Counted from the first letter of the stretch, positions 8,942 through 18,941 are shown. The stretch is 64,000 nucleotides of DNA from Thermoanaerobacter pseudethanolicus ATCC 33223 (GCF_000019085.1 NC_010321.1:628501-692500), one strand, 5' to 3'. Translations and numbers: made by a program. The notes: a model not told the origin generated them from the sequence alone.

Positions 8942-9523
8942 ATGGGTGTTAAAATTGCTATTGTAAATTCCAGTAGTTTTGGTAAGCATTTTCCTGAACA
9001 TATCGAAAGGTTAAAAGCGTTAGGAGAAGTAGAAAGATTTGAACTTCCCCACGATATAAGAGGGAAGGCTTTAGCAGAAAAGCTAATGGGCTATTCTGTA
9101 ATAATTGCCAGTGTCAAGCCATATTACGATAAGGAGTTTTTTGAGCATAAAGATAAAACTCTTTTAATAACACGCCACGGCATAGGTTATGATACAATAG
9201 ACATTAAAAGCGCTACTGAAAAGGGAGTTATTGTAACGAAAGTTGAAGGCATTGTAGAAAGGGAAGCTGTAGCCGAAAATGCTGTTGCACTTTTATTAGA
9301 TGTTATGAAAAAAGTAAGGTCTGCATCCCTTAAAGTGAAAGAAGGAAAGTGGGAGGAAAGAGCGAGCTTCATTGGATATGAGATAAAAGACAAAGTTGCA
9401 GGAATTATAGGTATTGGAAATATTGGAAGCAGAGTTTGTGAAATTCTGAAATATGGGTTTGGTGCTAAAGTAGTGGCTTATGACCCTAATCTTTCACCTG
9501 AAAACTTTGACAAAAGAACTTAA
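8942..9523 (+). pseudogene. Truncated D-2-hydroxyacid dehydrogenase (C-terminal third missing)
   Basis: 193 residues against about 320 for the family. The N-terminal half and the first part of the NAD domain are present (RHGIGYDTIDI; VAGIIGIGNIGSRVCEIL). The frame stops soon after the dinucleotide fold, at ...NLSPENFDKRT. The catalytic Arg, Glu and His segments seen in the full-length gene at 6930 are absent, so it should not be active. The DNA up to gnd (50 bases) holds no remnant, which points to a deletion rather than a frameshift. In location it is the middle gene between the DeoR regulator and gnd, so it was probably a gluconate-pathway reductase. Confidence 0.8.
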
Positions 9524-9573
9524 AAAATTATTTGAACTGCACACTAAATTATAAAAAACGAGGAGGTAATTAG

Positions 9574-10980
9574 ATGAAAGACATTGGATTAATTGGATTG
9601 GCAGTAATGGGACAAAATCTTGCTCTAAATATTGCGAGGAAAAAGTATAGTGTATCTGTTTTTAACAGGACACCTGATAGAACACAAGAATTTATGAAAA
9701 ACAAAGTAAAAGACGAAGAAATCGCAGCTTATTATGATATCAAGTCTTTTGTAGAATCTTTAAAAAAGCCGCGAAAAATCATCCTCATGGTTAAAGCAGG
9801 AAAACCAGTAGATGAAATGATTCAAGAACTTTTACCTTATCTAGATAAGGGAGATTTGATTATTGATGGAGGAAATTCCTACTTTAAAGATACCTCCAGG
9901 AGAATTAATGAATTAAAAGAAAGAGGCATATTGTACCTTGGAATGGGAGTGTCAGGAGGAGAAGCCGGAGCTTTACACGGGCCTTCTTTGATGCCAGGGG
10001 GATCTTACGATGCTTATGAGATGGTAAAAGAAATTCTTTTAAAAATTGCTGCTCAGACGGAAGCAGGTCCTTGCTGTACATACGTTGGAAATGATTCTGC
10101 AGGACACTTTGTCAAAATGGTTCACAACGGTATAGAATATGCCATAATGCAAGCAATAGCTGAGGTTTACGATGTACTTCGAAAGGTGTTAAAACTTTCT
10201 CCCGAAGAGATAGGAGAGATATTTGAAAAATGGAATAATGGGGTGTTAAACTCCTTCCTGATGGAAATTTCTTATAAAATAATGAAGTACAAAGACAAAG
10301 AAACAGGAAAATACCTCGTTGACCTCATATTAGACGAAGCAGAACAAAAAGGCACAGGCAAGTGGACTTCTCAAACTTCTTTGGATTTAGGAATCCCAAC
10401 TCCTTCTTTAAATCTTGCAGTAGAAGCAAGAACTTTGTCTTTCTTTAAAGAGGCGAGAGTAGAATTGTCTAAAAAAGTAACAAAAACTTATCCTAGCATT
10501 AAGGTGGACAAAGAGAAAGTAATAAATGATTTGGAGAATGCATTGCTTTTTAGTGTTTTCGTCTCTTTTTCTCAAGGACTATGGCTTATATCTGAGGCTT
10601 CAAAGGCTTTTAACTATAACATTGACCTTTCAGAAGTTTTAAGAATTTGGAAAGGCGGATGCATCATAAGAGCCAAAATTTTAGATTTCTTAAGAGACAT
10701 TATTAAAGAAAATAAAGAAAATGTAAATCTTCTTAACAGTGAAAAGGCGTTATCTTTCTTAATGGATAAAATTGATTCAATAAAATATATCACTAATTTA
10801 ACAAAAGATTTTTACCTTCCAACGCTTGTACTTAATTCTTCATTAGATTATTTCTTGAGCATGATAGAAGAAAACTTGCCTGCTAATCTAATCCAAGCTC
10901 AAAGAGATTTCTTCGGTGCTCACACTTACAGAAGAATAGACAAAGAGGGAATTTTCCACACTGAATGGGAGGCAAACTAA
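9574..10980 (+). CDS. gnd: 6-phosphogluconate dehydrogenase, decarboxylating
   Basis: 468 residues, the usual length of the long Gnd form. It makes ribulose 5-phosphate, CO2 and NAD(P)H from 6-phosphogluconate. The N-terminus has GLIGLAVMGQNLALNIA (dinucleotide loop). IDGGNSYFKDT is near 108, LGMGVSGGEAGALHGPSLMPGG near 126-147 (substrate signature), GHFVKMVHNGIEYAIMQAI near 183-200 (catalytic Lys) and KGTGKWTS near 260. The C-terminal tail has the substrate-binding AQRDFFGAHTYRR. GAGGAGG precedes the start. Together with gluconokinase at 11653 it completes gluconate entry into the pentose phosphate pathway. Confidence 0.97.
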   Translation: MKDIGLIGLAVMGQNLALNIARKKYSVSVFNRTPDRTQEFMKNKVKDEEIAAYYDIKSFVESLKKPRKIILMVKAGKPVDEMIQELLPYLDKGDLIIDGGNSYFKDTSRRINELKERGILYLGMGVSGGEAGALHGPSLMPGGSYDAYEMVKEILLKIAAQTEAGPCCTYVGNDSAGHFVKMVHNGIEYAIMQAIAEVYDVLRKVLKLSPEEIGEIFEKWNNGVLNSFLMEISYKIMKYKDKETGKYLVDLILDEAEQKGTGKWTSQTSLDLGIPTPSLNLAVEARTLSFFKEARVELSKKVTKTYPSIKVDKEKVINDLENALLFSVFVSFSQGLWLISEASKAFNYNIDLSEVLRIWKGGCIIRAKILDFLRDIIKENKENVNLLNSEKALSFLMDKIDSIKYITNLTKDFYLPTLVLNSSLDYFLSMIEENLPANLIQAQRDFFGAHTYRRIDKEGIFHTEWEAN

Positions 10981-11100
10981 AACCTAATTGACATCATTTA
11001 GTTAATGTTGAATTAATGGGAGTTTTTTGCTCCCCATTTTCTTTCAATAAAAATTCAATAAAAAAATTTAAAAATCAAGAAGGATTTTTTGGATTCGTAC

Positions 11101-11268
11101 ATGCTTTTAAACAAAGAAGGCATAAAAGACATTAACAAATGGCAGCAAGCAGGTATAAAGCTTCCGGACTTTGATGTAGAAAAAATAGCAGAACAAACCA
11201 AGAAATATCCTACATGGGTGCATTTTGGAGCAGGGAATATATTTTTAGAGGATTTATTGCACTCTTGA
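11101..11268 (+). pseudogene. N-terminal fragment of a mannitol dehydrogenase/fructuronate reductase (UxuB-like)
   Basis: From the ATG at 11101 the frame reads 55 residues, including WQQAGIKLPDFD and the family nucleotide-binding start PTWVHFGAGNIF, then breaks into unrelated sequence and stops at 11268. Full-length enzymes of this family are about 480-540 residues. The break coincides with the start of the transposase remnant. There is no ribosome site: the ATG lies directly against a decayed Sigma-H-like element (AGGATTT at 11081 without the GAAT), so the 5' side also seems to have been deleted. A tagaturonate/fructuronate reductase would fit the surrounding sugar-acid genes. Confidence 0.7.
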
Positions 11269-11637
11269 AGCAAGTTATTTTGACTGTTTGCTGATTCAAA
11301 TGAACTAAATCCTTGCTTAGTTTTATACCAGGCTTTAAATTGGTGATGGAAAGATTCTATCAAATTATTAGAAATGTCATCTTTAAAGCTTTCAACTCTA
11401 ATATGTTTAACATTGTCATCAAAGAGAGATTTAACAGGTACTTTATAGGCGCTGTAACGATCACTGACTATAGCAGAGGGAGTTCCTAAACCTTAACAGA
11501 ATTAAGCAAAACAAAAGCTTGTTTAGAGTTTCTATAAGGTGATAGATGGAAGCCTAAGATGAAACGAGTTTCTGAATCTATAATAAACCAGATGTAATAT
11601 TTTTCACCTGCGATTTTAAATACAGTTTCATCCACAA
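11269..11637 (-). pseudogene. Internal fragment of a DDE transposase (IS6/IS240-like)
   Basis: Read on the minus strand the segment translates as ...VDETVFKIAGEKYYIWFIIDSE..., then after a frame change near 11495 as GTPSAIVSDRYSAYK... and ...NNLIESFHHQFKAWYKTKQGF. These are the D, D and E regions of an IS6/IS240-type DDE domain. Both termini are missing, the frame is broken and no terminal repeats were seen. It is a dead remnant between the uxuB fragment and gluconokinase, and it has displaced the native upstream region of the latter. Confidence 0.65.
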
Positions 11638-11652
11638 TTAGGAGGTAATTTT

Positions 11653-13173
11653 ATGGAATATTTAATAGGGGTAGATATAGGCACGACAGCTACTAAGGCT
11701 ATAGCATTTAATAGGGAGGGTGTTATTATATCTAAAAAGAGTGTTGAGTATCCTATATACCATCCAAAACCTACATGGAGTGAGCAGGACCCTGAAGAGA
11801 TATTTCATGCGGTTTTAATTTCTATAAAGGATGTAGTTGAAGAAAACAATGCAATGGGTAATAAACTTGAGGGTATAAGTTTTAGTGCAGCTATGCATAG
11901 TTTAATAGCTGTAGATCCTGAAGGGAAACCATTGACCAATTGTATAATCTGGGCTGATACAAGAAGTGAAGAATATGCAAAGAAAATGAAAGAAAGTAAG
12001 GTCGCACATTCCATATATCTAAAAACGGGAACTCCGATACACCCTATGTCACCACTTTGTAAACTTTTATGGATGAAGGAGAATAATAGTGAGATTTTTA
12101 ATAAGGCGTATAAATTTATATCAATAAAGGAATATGTCTTTTACAAATTATTTTCAATATATATCGTTGATTATTCTATTGCATCTGCAACAGGGCTGTT
12201 TGATACTTATAAATTAAAATGGGATGATGAGGCACTGAATCTCATTGGCATTTCGCCTGATAGACTATCTATTCCTGTTTCTACAACACATACTGTTAGA
12301 GGGCTAAAAGATGGATATGCGAAGTTTTTAAATATACCTAAAAGTACACCATTTATAATTGGGGCTAGCGATGGATGTTTATCAAACCTAGGTACCAATG
12401 CTGTAAAACCTGGTGTAGCTGCTGTCACAATAGGTACCAGCGGTGCGATAAGGGTAATTTCAAACAAACCGGTGTCAGATCCAGGCGAGAGAATATTTTC
12501 TTATATACTTACTGAAAATCATTATGTAGTAGGCGGTCCAATCAATAACGGAGGTATAGTGCTAAGATGGTTTAGAGACAACTTTTATCCGTTAGAAGTT
12601 GAAAATGCAAAAAAAGAAAATATTGATTTCTACGATATTTTAACTCAAAAAGTAGATAGTATTCCTGTGGGAGCAAGCGGATTAATATTTCTCCCTTATT
12701 TACTAGGAGAGAGAGCACCCCATTGGGATGCCAATGCTCGAGGCGTTTTTTTTGGAGTAAATATAACCCATACGAGAGAACACTTTCTAAGGGCATTAAT
12801 GGAGGGTGTAATATTTGGAATATATAGTGTAGGAAAAGTCTTAGAGCAGATTACTGGTAACATAGAAAAAATTTATGCTACTGGTGGGTTTGTAAGGTCA
12901 TCACTATGGGTTAAGATCCTAGCGGATGTTTTTAATAAAAAGGTTTTGGTAGCAGAAAGCTATGAGAGTTCATGTCTTGGTGCAGTTGTTCTAGGGATGA
13001 AGTCTCTCGGTTTAATAAGCTCAATTGAAGATGTTGAAAAAATGGTTCCGATATCACAAACCATATATCCAGATAAAAATCACCATTATACTTATACAAG
13101 GTTATTTGAAATATATGAACGTCTATATGATCAACTAAAAAATGAGTTTATTAGAATAATAAATCTGCAATAA
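11653..13173 (+). CDS. gntK: Gluconokinase (FGGY carbohydrate kinase)
   Basis: 506 residues, typical for FGGY kinases. The N-terminal ATPase fold has LIGVDIGTTATKAIAFN and GISFSAAMHSLIAVD with CIIWADTRS, a pattern closer to Bacillus-type gluconokinase than to xylulokinase. The C-terminal FGGY domain has GERAPHWDANARGVFFG near 352 and EKIYATGGFVRSSLW near 415. It phosphorylates gluconate to 6-phosphogluconate, the substrate of the neighbouring gnd product. AGGAGG is at the edge of the transposase remnant, seven bases from the ATG, so the promoter may be remnant-derived. Xylulokinase is the main alternative. Confidence 0.8.
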   Translation: MEYLIGVDIGTTATKAIAFNREGVIISKKSVEYPIYHPKPTWSEQDPEEIFHAVLISIKDVVEENNAMGNKLEGISFSAAMHSLIAVDPEGKPLTNCIIWADTRSEEYAKKMKESKVAHSIYLKTGTPIHPMSPLCKLLWMKENNSEIFNKAYKFISIKEYVFYKLFSIYIVDYSIASATGLFDTYKLKWDDEALNLIGISPDRLSIPVSTTHTVRGLKDGYAKFLNIPKSTPFIIGASDGCLSNLGTNAVKPGVAAVTIGTSGAIRVISNKPVSDPGERIFSYILTENHYVVGGPINNGGIVLRWFRDNFYPLEVENAKKENIDFYDILTQKVDSIPVGASGLIFLPYLLGERAPHWDANARGVFFGVNITHTREHFLRALMEGVIFGIYSVGKVLEQITGNIEKIYATGGFVRSSLWVKILADVFNKKVLVAESYESSCLGAVVLGMKSLGLISSIEDVEKMVPISQTIYPDKNHHYTYTRLFEIYERLYDQLKNEFIRIINLQ

Positions 13174-13234
13174 TATAATAAGAACTGAGTTATAAACTTG
13201 TTTTAATGCACTTTATATTATTTTGGGAAGATAC

Positions 13235-13594
13235 TTATGATAAAGGTGATTGCAATTGCATACAGATATTGGGATTATTGGACTTGGTATAGTTATTTTC
13301 AGTGAGTCCTTTTTCATCACAAATAACAGCTATATCTGGCTGTACTTTGTGCTTTTCTTGAGCATTTTGTAGTATAACATCTAAAGGGGCAACAAAATGT
13401 TTGCACTTTTTATCTCTAAAATATATTCCAAATTCTGTCGATAAGTTCGTTAAAATTCTTTGGTGTGCCACTGAAGGTGCGGATAACAAATATATTTCGC
13501 CGTTTATGAATTCGAGCATTTCATCAGTTTTAGAGTCTATTTCTTCGAATTCTTCATAAGTAATTCTTTTATTTTTAGGTATTATATTTTCCAT
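13235..13594 (-). pseudogene. Uma2-family endonuclease (DUF820), C-terminally truncated
   Basis: 119 residues against about 180-190 for the family. The N-terminus is typical: ITYEEFEEID, EMLEFINGEIYLLSAPSVAHQRI, FVAPLDVIL, then VQPDIAVICDEKG (PD-(D/E)XK-like Asp region). After GLTENNY the sequence turns into TKSNNPNICMQLQSPLS instead of the usual hydrophobic strand and Glu-x-Ser segment, so the end is probably lost by frameshift or deletion. Uma2 proteins are common in thermophiles and cyanobacteria; their role is not settled. A sound start and a GGGGATGATATAATGG leader suggest it was once expressed. Confidence 0.65.
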
Positions 13595-13904
13595 TATATC
13601 ATCCCCATTTACTACGTTCTAAATATATTTTAGCACATTTTTCAATATTAACAATTATTCATTACCTTTATAAAAATATCTAAAAAACTTTTTATAAACT
13701 AGAAGGAATTTTTAAATGTGTGTCGAATATAATAAAAAAGAGGTTAATTAAAATAATAAACAAACTCTCTTAAATGTTTTTCATTGCATGTGAATGTCAT
13801 GTTTTAATAAATCTGCTGTTTTAACAAAGTCATTGTATACTGTAGATTTCTTTTTTATTACAGACTTAATTAAAAAATATAATAAAGTTAGTGGAGGATA
13901 TATT
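13595..13904. other. Gene-free gap between the uma2 remnant and galT
   Basis: An AT-rich region. The one clear signal is a Sigma-H-like promoter at 13704-13728, given as its own entry. An in-frame ATG at 13794 exists but has no ribosome site. No hairpin terminator was seen. Confidence 0.6.
13704..13728 (+). promoter_or_regulatory. Sigma-H-like promoter of the gal operon
   Basis: AGGAATT and GAAT are separated by 14 bases (spacer ends GTGTGTC). The pattern and spacing match those at 7986 and 19902. The flanking sequence is also shared with the 19902 copy (GAAGGAATTTTT, then GTCGAATATA). Confidence 0.55.
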
Positions 13905-15482
13905 ATGGATTCAAGAGAGGCAGCTATGCATATTGAGCGGCTTATAAAGTTTGCACTTAAAAAAGGCTTGATAGAGGAATTAGATGTGATTCCAAGCCGC
14001 AATGCACTTATGGATTTATTTAAAATAGAAGTTCCATATGAGGGTGAAGTACCTGAAGAGGAGTTAGATAGTCCTTCTTCTATTTTAACCAAATTGCTTG
14101 ATTATGCGGTGGAGATAGGCCTTATTGAGAATACTATTACCTATAGAGATTTAATGGATGCAAGAATTATGGGGCTTTTGATGCCAAGAGAATCAGAAGT
14201 TGTAAAAAAGTTTAATACCATTGCCTCTGAAAAGGGGATTGAAAAAGCCACAGAGTATTTTTACAAATTATCTCAAGCTTCCAATTACATCAGGATGGAT
14301 AGAACTTCGCAAAATTTATATTGGCGTACTCCCACAGAATACGGTTCTTTAGAAATCACTATAAATCTTTCTAAGCCAGAAAAAGATCCAAAAGAAATTG
14401 AGGCGGCAAAGAAAATTCCTCAGTCAGGATATCCAAAGTGCCTTTTGTGCATTGAAAATGTAGGTTTTGCGGGAAATTTAAATCATCCAGCAAGGCAAAA
14501 CTTAAGAATAATCCCAGTAAAAGTTGCGGGAGAGCAATGGTATTTCCAGTATTCACCTTATGTATATTACAATGAGCACTGCATTTTGCTCCATGAATCC
14601 CATATTCCAATGAAAATATCAGAAAAAACTTTTGTGAGGCTTTTTGATTTTATTGAACAATTTCCCCATTATTTTATGGGCTCCAATGCGGATTTGCCAA
14701 TTGTGGGAGGCTCAATTTTATCCCATGAACATTTTCAAGGGGGAAGGCACGTTTTTCCAATGGAAGAGGCTTCTATAGAAGAATACTTTATACATCCTCA
14801 ATATCGTAACATTAAAGCAGGAATAGTCAAATGGCCTATGTCTGCCATTCGCCTTTCAAGTAAAGACAGGGATAAATTAACAGAGCTTTCTTCACATATA
14901 TTGAATACCTGGAAGGACTACAGTGATGAATCCTGTAACATATTGGCATATACTAAAAAGAATGGGGAACTCATCCCTCACAATACTATCACACCAATTG
15001 CGAGGTTTAATAAAGAGGGAGAATTTGAAATTGACCTTGTCCTTAGGAATAACAGGACAACAGATGAATACCCCTATGGAATTTTTCATCCTCATGAAGA
15101 ACTTCACCATATAAAAAAAGAAAACATTGGACTTATAGAAGTTATGGGATTAGCAGTTTTGCCAGGAAGGCTGAAATTTGAGTTGGAGGAAATTATTAAG
15201 TTTTTAATAGGGGAAGAAAAATTTAGCCCATACTTGTATGGTGAAAGCAGTCCTTTATACAAACATATTCAATGGATTGAAGAATTACTTTTAAAATATG
15301 GTACTAACTGCACTCGAGAAGAAGCCGAAAATTATATAAAACAGGAGGTTGGAAACAAATTTTTGAAGGTTCTTTTAGATGCAGGAGTTTTTAAAAGAGA
15401 TGAAAAAGGGAAAAAAGGCTTTGAAAGATTTATGAAAACAGTAGGTTTTGAAAAAATAGATATGAAAGGAGACCTTAAATGA
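13905..15482 (+). CDS. galT: Galactose-1-phosphate uridylyltransferase, family 2 (Firmicutes type)
   Basis: 525 residues. The family 2 enzyme is much longer than the E. coli type. It transfers UMP from UDP-glucose to galactose 1-phosphate. Landmarks are [26 protein letters not shown] near 175-200, [12 protein letters not shown] near 230 and [15 protein letters not shown] near 270, which carries the His-x-His nucleotidyl-transfer motif. GTGGAGG stands ten bases before the ATG at 13905; the in-frame ATG 111 bases upstream lacks a ribosome site, so I rejected it. The stop overlaps the next start (ATGA), giving translational coupling to galK. Confidence 0.93.
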   Translation: MDSREAAMHIERLIKFALKKGLIEELDVIPSRNALMDLFKIEVPYEGEVPEEELDSPSSILTKLLDYAVEIGLIENTITYRDLMDARIMGLLMPRESEVVKKFNTIASEKGIEKATEYFYKLSQASNYIRMDRTSQNLYWRTPTEYGSLEITINLSKPEKDPKEIEAAKKIPQSGYPKCLLCIENVGFAGNLNHPARQNLRIIPVKVAGEQWYFQYSPYVYYNEHCILLHESHIPMKISEKTFVRLFDFIEQFPHYFMGSNADLPIVGGSILSHEHFQGGRHVFPMEEASIEEYFIHPQYRNIKAGIVKWPMSAIRLSSKDRDKLTELSSHILNTWKDYSDESCNILAYTKKNGELIPHNTITPIARFNKEGEFEIDLVLRNNRTTDEYPYGIFHPHEELHHIKKENIGLIEVMGLAVLPGRLKFELEEIIKFLIGEEKFSPYLYGESSPLYKHIQWIEELLLKYGTNCTREEAENYIKQEVGNKFLKVLLDAGVFKRDEKGKKGFERFMKTVGFEKIDMKGDLK

Positions 15483-16642
15483 AAACGGCTGTAATTGAGG
15501 CACTTGAAAAATTCTACGGTAAAAATGATGCTGAAATAAGGCTTTTCTATTCTCCGGGACGAGTAAATCTAATAGGGGAGCATACAGATTACAATGGAGG
15601 TTATGTATTTCCTTGTGCCCTTGACTTTGGAACATATGCTGCGATTAGAAAAAGAAATGACAAAAAAGTCTTCATGGCTTCTTTAAATTTCGATTTAAAG
15701 GTGGAAGTAGACCTTGATGCATTTATTTATGATAAAAGCCATGATTGGGCCAACTACCCGAAAGGGGTTTTAAAAGTACTACAGGATGAGGGGTATGACT
15801 TTTCTGGATTTGAAATTGTGTTTGAAGGGAACATTCCAAATGGTGCTGGACTTTCCTCATCTGCTTCAATAGAGCTGGTTACTGCTGTTGCAGTGAATGA
15901 AGTTTTCAATTTAAATATTGACAGAATAAAATTGGTGAAATTGTGTCAAAAAGCAGAAAATACTTTTGTTGGGGTAAATTGTGGCATAATGGACCAATTT
16001 GCTGTTGGAATGGGTAAAAAAGACCATGCAATTTTATTAAAAAGCGATACATTAGAGTATTCATACGTGCCTTTGAAGTTAGAAGGTTATAAAATTTTGA
16101 TAACAAATACAAATAAAAGGAGAGGGCTCTTGGATTCGAAATATAATGAAAGAAGAAGTGAATGTGAAAAGGCCCTTTCATATCTTCAAAAGGCTTTGCC
16201 TGTAAAAAATCTATCTGAAATTACAATTGAACAATTTGAAGAATACAAAGATTTGATACCTGACGAAGTGCTTAGAAAAAGGGCAAAACATGTTATAACT
16301 GAAAATAAAAGAGTTTTAGATGCAGTAAAAGCACTTAATGATAAAGACTTAATCAAATTTGGAGAATTAATGATTGAATCTCACAATTCTTTGAGAGATG
16401 ATTACGAAGTTACAGGGAAAGAACTGGACACTTTGGTAGAAGAAGCGTTAAAATTAAAGGGAGTAATAGGTTCCCGTATGACTGGAGCAGGCTTTGGTGG
16501 CTGCACTGTAAGCATTGTAAAAGAAGATGCAGTAGAGGAATTTATAAAAGTGGTTACTCACAATTACACTCAAAAAATAGGCTACAGGCCAACAGTCTAT
16601 ATAACGGGAATAGGTGAAGGAGCAGGAGAAATTAAATACTGA
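15479..16642 (+). CDS. galK: Galactokinase
   Basis: 387 residues, GHMP kinase fold. The galactokinase signature [19 protein letters not shown] is near residues 27-45. The ATP-binding loop [18 protein letters not shown] is near 119-136, the catalytic Asp lies in [18 protein letters not shown] near 165-182, and [16 protein letters not shown] is near 337. It makes galactose 1-phosphate for GalT. It overlaps galT by four bases (ATGA), and galE follows after 13 bases. The substrate comes plausibly from the alpha- and beta-galactosidases encoded about 7 kb downstream. Confidence 0.97.
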   Translation: MKTAVIEALEKFYGKNDAEIRLFYSPGRVNLIGEHTDYNGGYVFPCALDFGTYAAIRKRNDKKVFMASLNFDLKVEVDLDAFIYDKSHDWANYPKGVLKVLQDEGYDFSGFEIVFEGNIPNGAGLSSSASIELVTAVAVNEVFNLNIDRIKLVKLCQKAENTFVGVNCGIMDQFAVGMGKKDHAILLKSDTLEYSYVPLKLEGYKILITNTNKRRGLLDSKYNERRSECEKALSYLQKALPVKNLSEITIEQFEEYKDLIPDEVLRKRAKHVITENKRVLDAVKALNDKDLIKFGELMIESHNSLRDDYEVTGKELDTLVEEALKLKGVIGSRMTGAGFGGCTVSIVKEDAVEEFIKVVTHNYTQKIGYRPTVYITGIGEGAGEIKY

Positions 16643-16655
16643 AGGAGGTAAAAAT

Positions 16656-17645
16656 ATGGCGGTTTTAGTATGTGGTGGTGCAGGTTATATTGGAAGCCAC
16701 ACAGTTGCAGCACTTTTAAGGAGAAATGAAGAAGTTGTCGTTGTAGATAACCTCGTCACAGGACATAAGGAATCTGTTTTGGGAGGAAAACTGTATATAG
16801 GCGATTTAAGGGATGAAGCTTTTTTAGACAAGGTATTTACAGAAAATGAAATTGAAGCGGTAATTGATTTTGCAGCTTTTTCACTTGTGGGAGAAAGTGT
16901 AGAGGAGCCATTTAAATATTATGAAAACAACGTATGCGGGACATTGAGCCTTTTAAAAGCGATGAAGAAACACAATGTCAACAAAATCGTGTTTTCTTCA
17001 ACAGCTGCAACATATGGAGAACCAGAGAGAATTCCAATAGAAGAGGAAGATAGAACTAATCCCACAAGCCCTTATGGTGAGACAAAGCTTGCCGTTGAAA
17101 AGATGCTAAAATGGGCAGACAGTGCTTATGGAATCAAATACGTCGCTTTGCGATATTTTAACGTTGCAGGGGCTATTGAAACAGGCGAGATTGGAGAGGA
17201 CCATTCGCCTGAGACGCACCTTATACCGATTATACTTCAGGTTGCACTTGGGAAAAGAGAAAAGATAATGATTTATGGTGATGATTATCCTACTAAAGAT
17301 GGGACATGTATAAGAGATTATATTCACGTGATGGATTTAGCAGATGCACATATACTTGCGTTGGACAAATTGAGAAAAGACAATAATAGCGCAATTTATA
17401 ACCTGGGAAATGGAGAAGGTTTTAGTGTAAAGGAAGTGATAGAAGTTGCAAGAAAAGTGACAGGGCATCCTATTCCAGCAGAAGTTGCTGGGCGCCGTCC
17501 GGGAGACCCTGCAGTACTTGTGGCATCTTCCAAAAAGGCAATAGAAGAGTTAGGTTGGGTGCCAAAACATTCATCTTTAAAAGAAATAATTGAAAGTGCT
17601 TGGATGTGGCACAAAAATCATCCAAATGGCTTTAAGAGAGGGTAA
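16656..17645 (+). CDS. galE: UDP-glucose 4-epimerase
   Basis: 329 residues of the extended short-chain dehydrogenase fold. VLVCGGAGYIGSH at the N-terminus is the NAD loop. The catalytic triad is visible as SSTAATYG (about 114-121) and Y140-x3-K144 in SPYGETKLAVEK. YNLGNGEGFSVKEV and RRPGDPAVLVASS are typical C-terminal segments. It interconverts UDP-galactose and UDP-glucose to close the Leloir cycle. GAAGGAGG precedes the ATG by about seven bases; the longer frame starting inside galK is rejected. The regulator follows after 14 bases. Confidence 0.96.
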   Translation: MAVLVCGGAGYIGSHTVAALLRRNEEVVVVDNLVTGHKESVLGGKLYIGDLRDEAFLDKVFTENEIEAVIDFAAFSLVGESVEEPFKYYENNVCGTLSLLKAMKKHNVNKIVFSSTAATYGEPERIPIEEEDRTNPTSPYGETKLAVEKMLKWADSAYGIKYVALRYFNVAGAIETGEIGEDHSPETHLIPIILQVALGKREKIMIYGDDYPTKDGTCIRDYIHVMDLADAHILALDKLRKDNNSAIYNLGNGEGFSVKEVIEVARKVTGHPIPAEVAGRRPGDPAVLVASSKKAIEELGWVPKHSSLKEIIESAWMWHKNHPNGFKRG

Positions 17646-17659
17646 AGGAAGGGGTATAA

Positions 17660-18850
17660 ATGGAAAACTTAATACCAGTCAGCTACAAATTGTTAAAAGG
17701 AATGAACGAATCAGTTATATTAAATATTATAAGAAAAATGGGACCTATTTCAAGAGCGGATATTGCCAAAGAGACAAATTTAACGCCGCCGACTGTGACT
17801 AACATTGTAAACAAACTCATTGCTGAAAATATTGTAATGGAGTACAAAGTTGGCGAATCAAATGGTGGAAGGCCTCCTGTACTTATCAAATTAAATCCTG
17901 ATTTTATGAGTATTATTGTCATTCATATAAGCACCTACAACTTACATCAATATACTCTTGATGCAGAACTTAAAACAAAAAAGAAAGAGAAGAATTCTAT
18001 TAGAGGTTTAAAGCAAGAAGAAGTTTTAGAATTGTTGACATCTGTTCTTGATAAAGCAATAAAAGAATCTCCACAAAATGTATCGGGGATAGGAATTGTG
18101 GTTAGAGGACCTGTAAAAATGAAAGAAGGTATATCTGTATTTGCTCCCAATATAGGGTGGAGAAATGTGCCTTTAAAATCAATTGTAGAAGAAAAATTTG
18201 GTGTACCTACCTATGTTATAAATGACGTGCGAGCTATGGCTTTAGGAGAATTTCATATGGGCAAAGCAAAAGATGTGGAAAATATGATATTTTTAAAGGT
18301 TGGCTATGGAATAGGTTCAGCAATACTTATAAATGGCAGGATATATACTGGAGCCAGTGACGGTGCGGGTGAAATAGGGCATACAACTATTGATGTAGCA
18401 GGGCCACAATGTAGTTGCGGCAATTACGGTTGCTTTGAAGCGTTGGCTTCAGAAAAAGCCTTAGTGAATTTAGTTGTTAAATCTATTAAAGAGGGTATGG
18501 ATTCTATTGTGTATCAAATGGCAGAAGGGATGTTAGACAGTGTTACTCCTGAGATGATATACGAGGCAGCAAAACTAAACGATAAATTAGCAGTTAATGC
18601 TTTAAAAACTATAGGAAGATATTTAGGAATAGGTATAGCCAATACAATAAATACATTTAACCCAGAGCTCATTTTGATAGGGGGAGGGATTGTGCAGGCA
18701 CGTGAGCTTATTGAAGATATCATTATAGAAACTGCTAAAAAGCGCACTTTTGAGAATTCATTTTCTTCCTGCAGAATAGCTTTTGCTGAATTAGGTGATG
18801 ATGCTACACTCATCGGTGCTGCCAATATGGTCATGGATGAAGTATTGTAA
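17660..18850 (+). CDS. ROK family transcriptional regulator (NagC/XylR type)
   Basis: 396 residues. An N-terminal winged helix (about 15-75) has GPISRADIAKETNLTPPTVTNIVNKLI and GGRPPVLIKLNP, then a ROK sugar-kinase-like domain with ISVFAPNIGWRNVPL, DGAGEIGHTTID near 234 and the zinc motif CSCGNYGCFE near 249-258. Such proteins repress sugar operons and are released by the sugar. Its position as last gene of the gal operon suggests autoregulated control of galT-galK-galE, possibly responding to galactose. That pairing is inference. Confidence 0.9.
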   Translation: MENLIPVSYKLLKGMNESVILNIIRKMGPISRADIAKETNLTPPTVTNIVNKLIAENIVMEYKVGESNGGRPPVLIKLNPDFMSIIVIHISTYNLHQYTLDAELKTKKKEKNSIRGLKQEEVLELLTSVLDKAIKESPQNVSGIGIVVRGPVKMKEGISVFAPNIGWRNVPLKSIVEEKFGVPTYVINDVRAMALGEFHMGKAKDVENMIFLKVGYGIGSAILINGRIYTGASDGAGEIGHTTIDVAGPQCSCGNYGCFEALASEKALVNLVVKSIKEGMDSIVYQMAEGMLDSVTPEMIYEAAKLNDKLAVNALKTIGRYLGIGIANTINTFNPELILIGGGIVQARELIEDIIIETAKKRTFENSFSSCRIAFAELGDDATLIGAANMVMDEVL

Positions 18851-18857
18851 CCCATCT

Positions 18858-18885
18858 CTGTTATTCTGAGCGCAGCGAAGAATCT
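18858..18885. repeat. Dispersed short palindromic repeat (ATTCTGAGCG-CAGCGAAGAAT type)
   Basis: The core TTATTCTGAGCGCAGCGAAG followed by AATCTT is an imperfect palindrome. It belongs to a short dispersed repeat I know from many bacterial genomes, usually between genes. It follows the ROK stop by eight bases. A second small hairpin, TACCT-ACTG-AGGTA, is directly adjacent (18887-18900). One copy was seen in this window. Confidence 0.6.
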
Positions 18886-18941
18886 TACCTACTGAGGTAG
18901 TGAAAAAAATAAAAAATTATGCAGAAAGGAATGAAAATAGT

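Noticed and set aside
13794-13904. 37-codon N-terminal extension of galT
   Set aside because: No ribosome site at its ATG, composition unlike GalT, and GTGGAGG fits the inner ATG at 13905.
18900-18941. GTG start for the DUF4380 protein
   Set aside because: No ribosome site, and it overlaps the small repeat hairpin; AAAGGAA fits the inner ATG.
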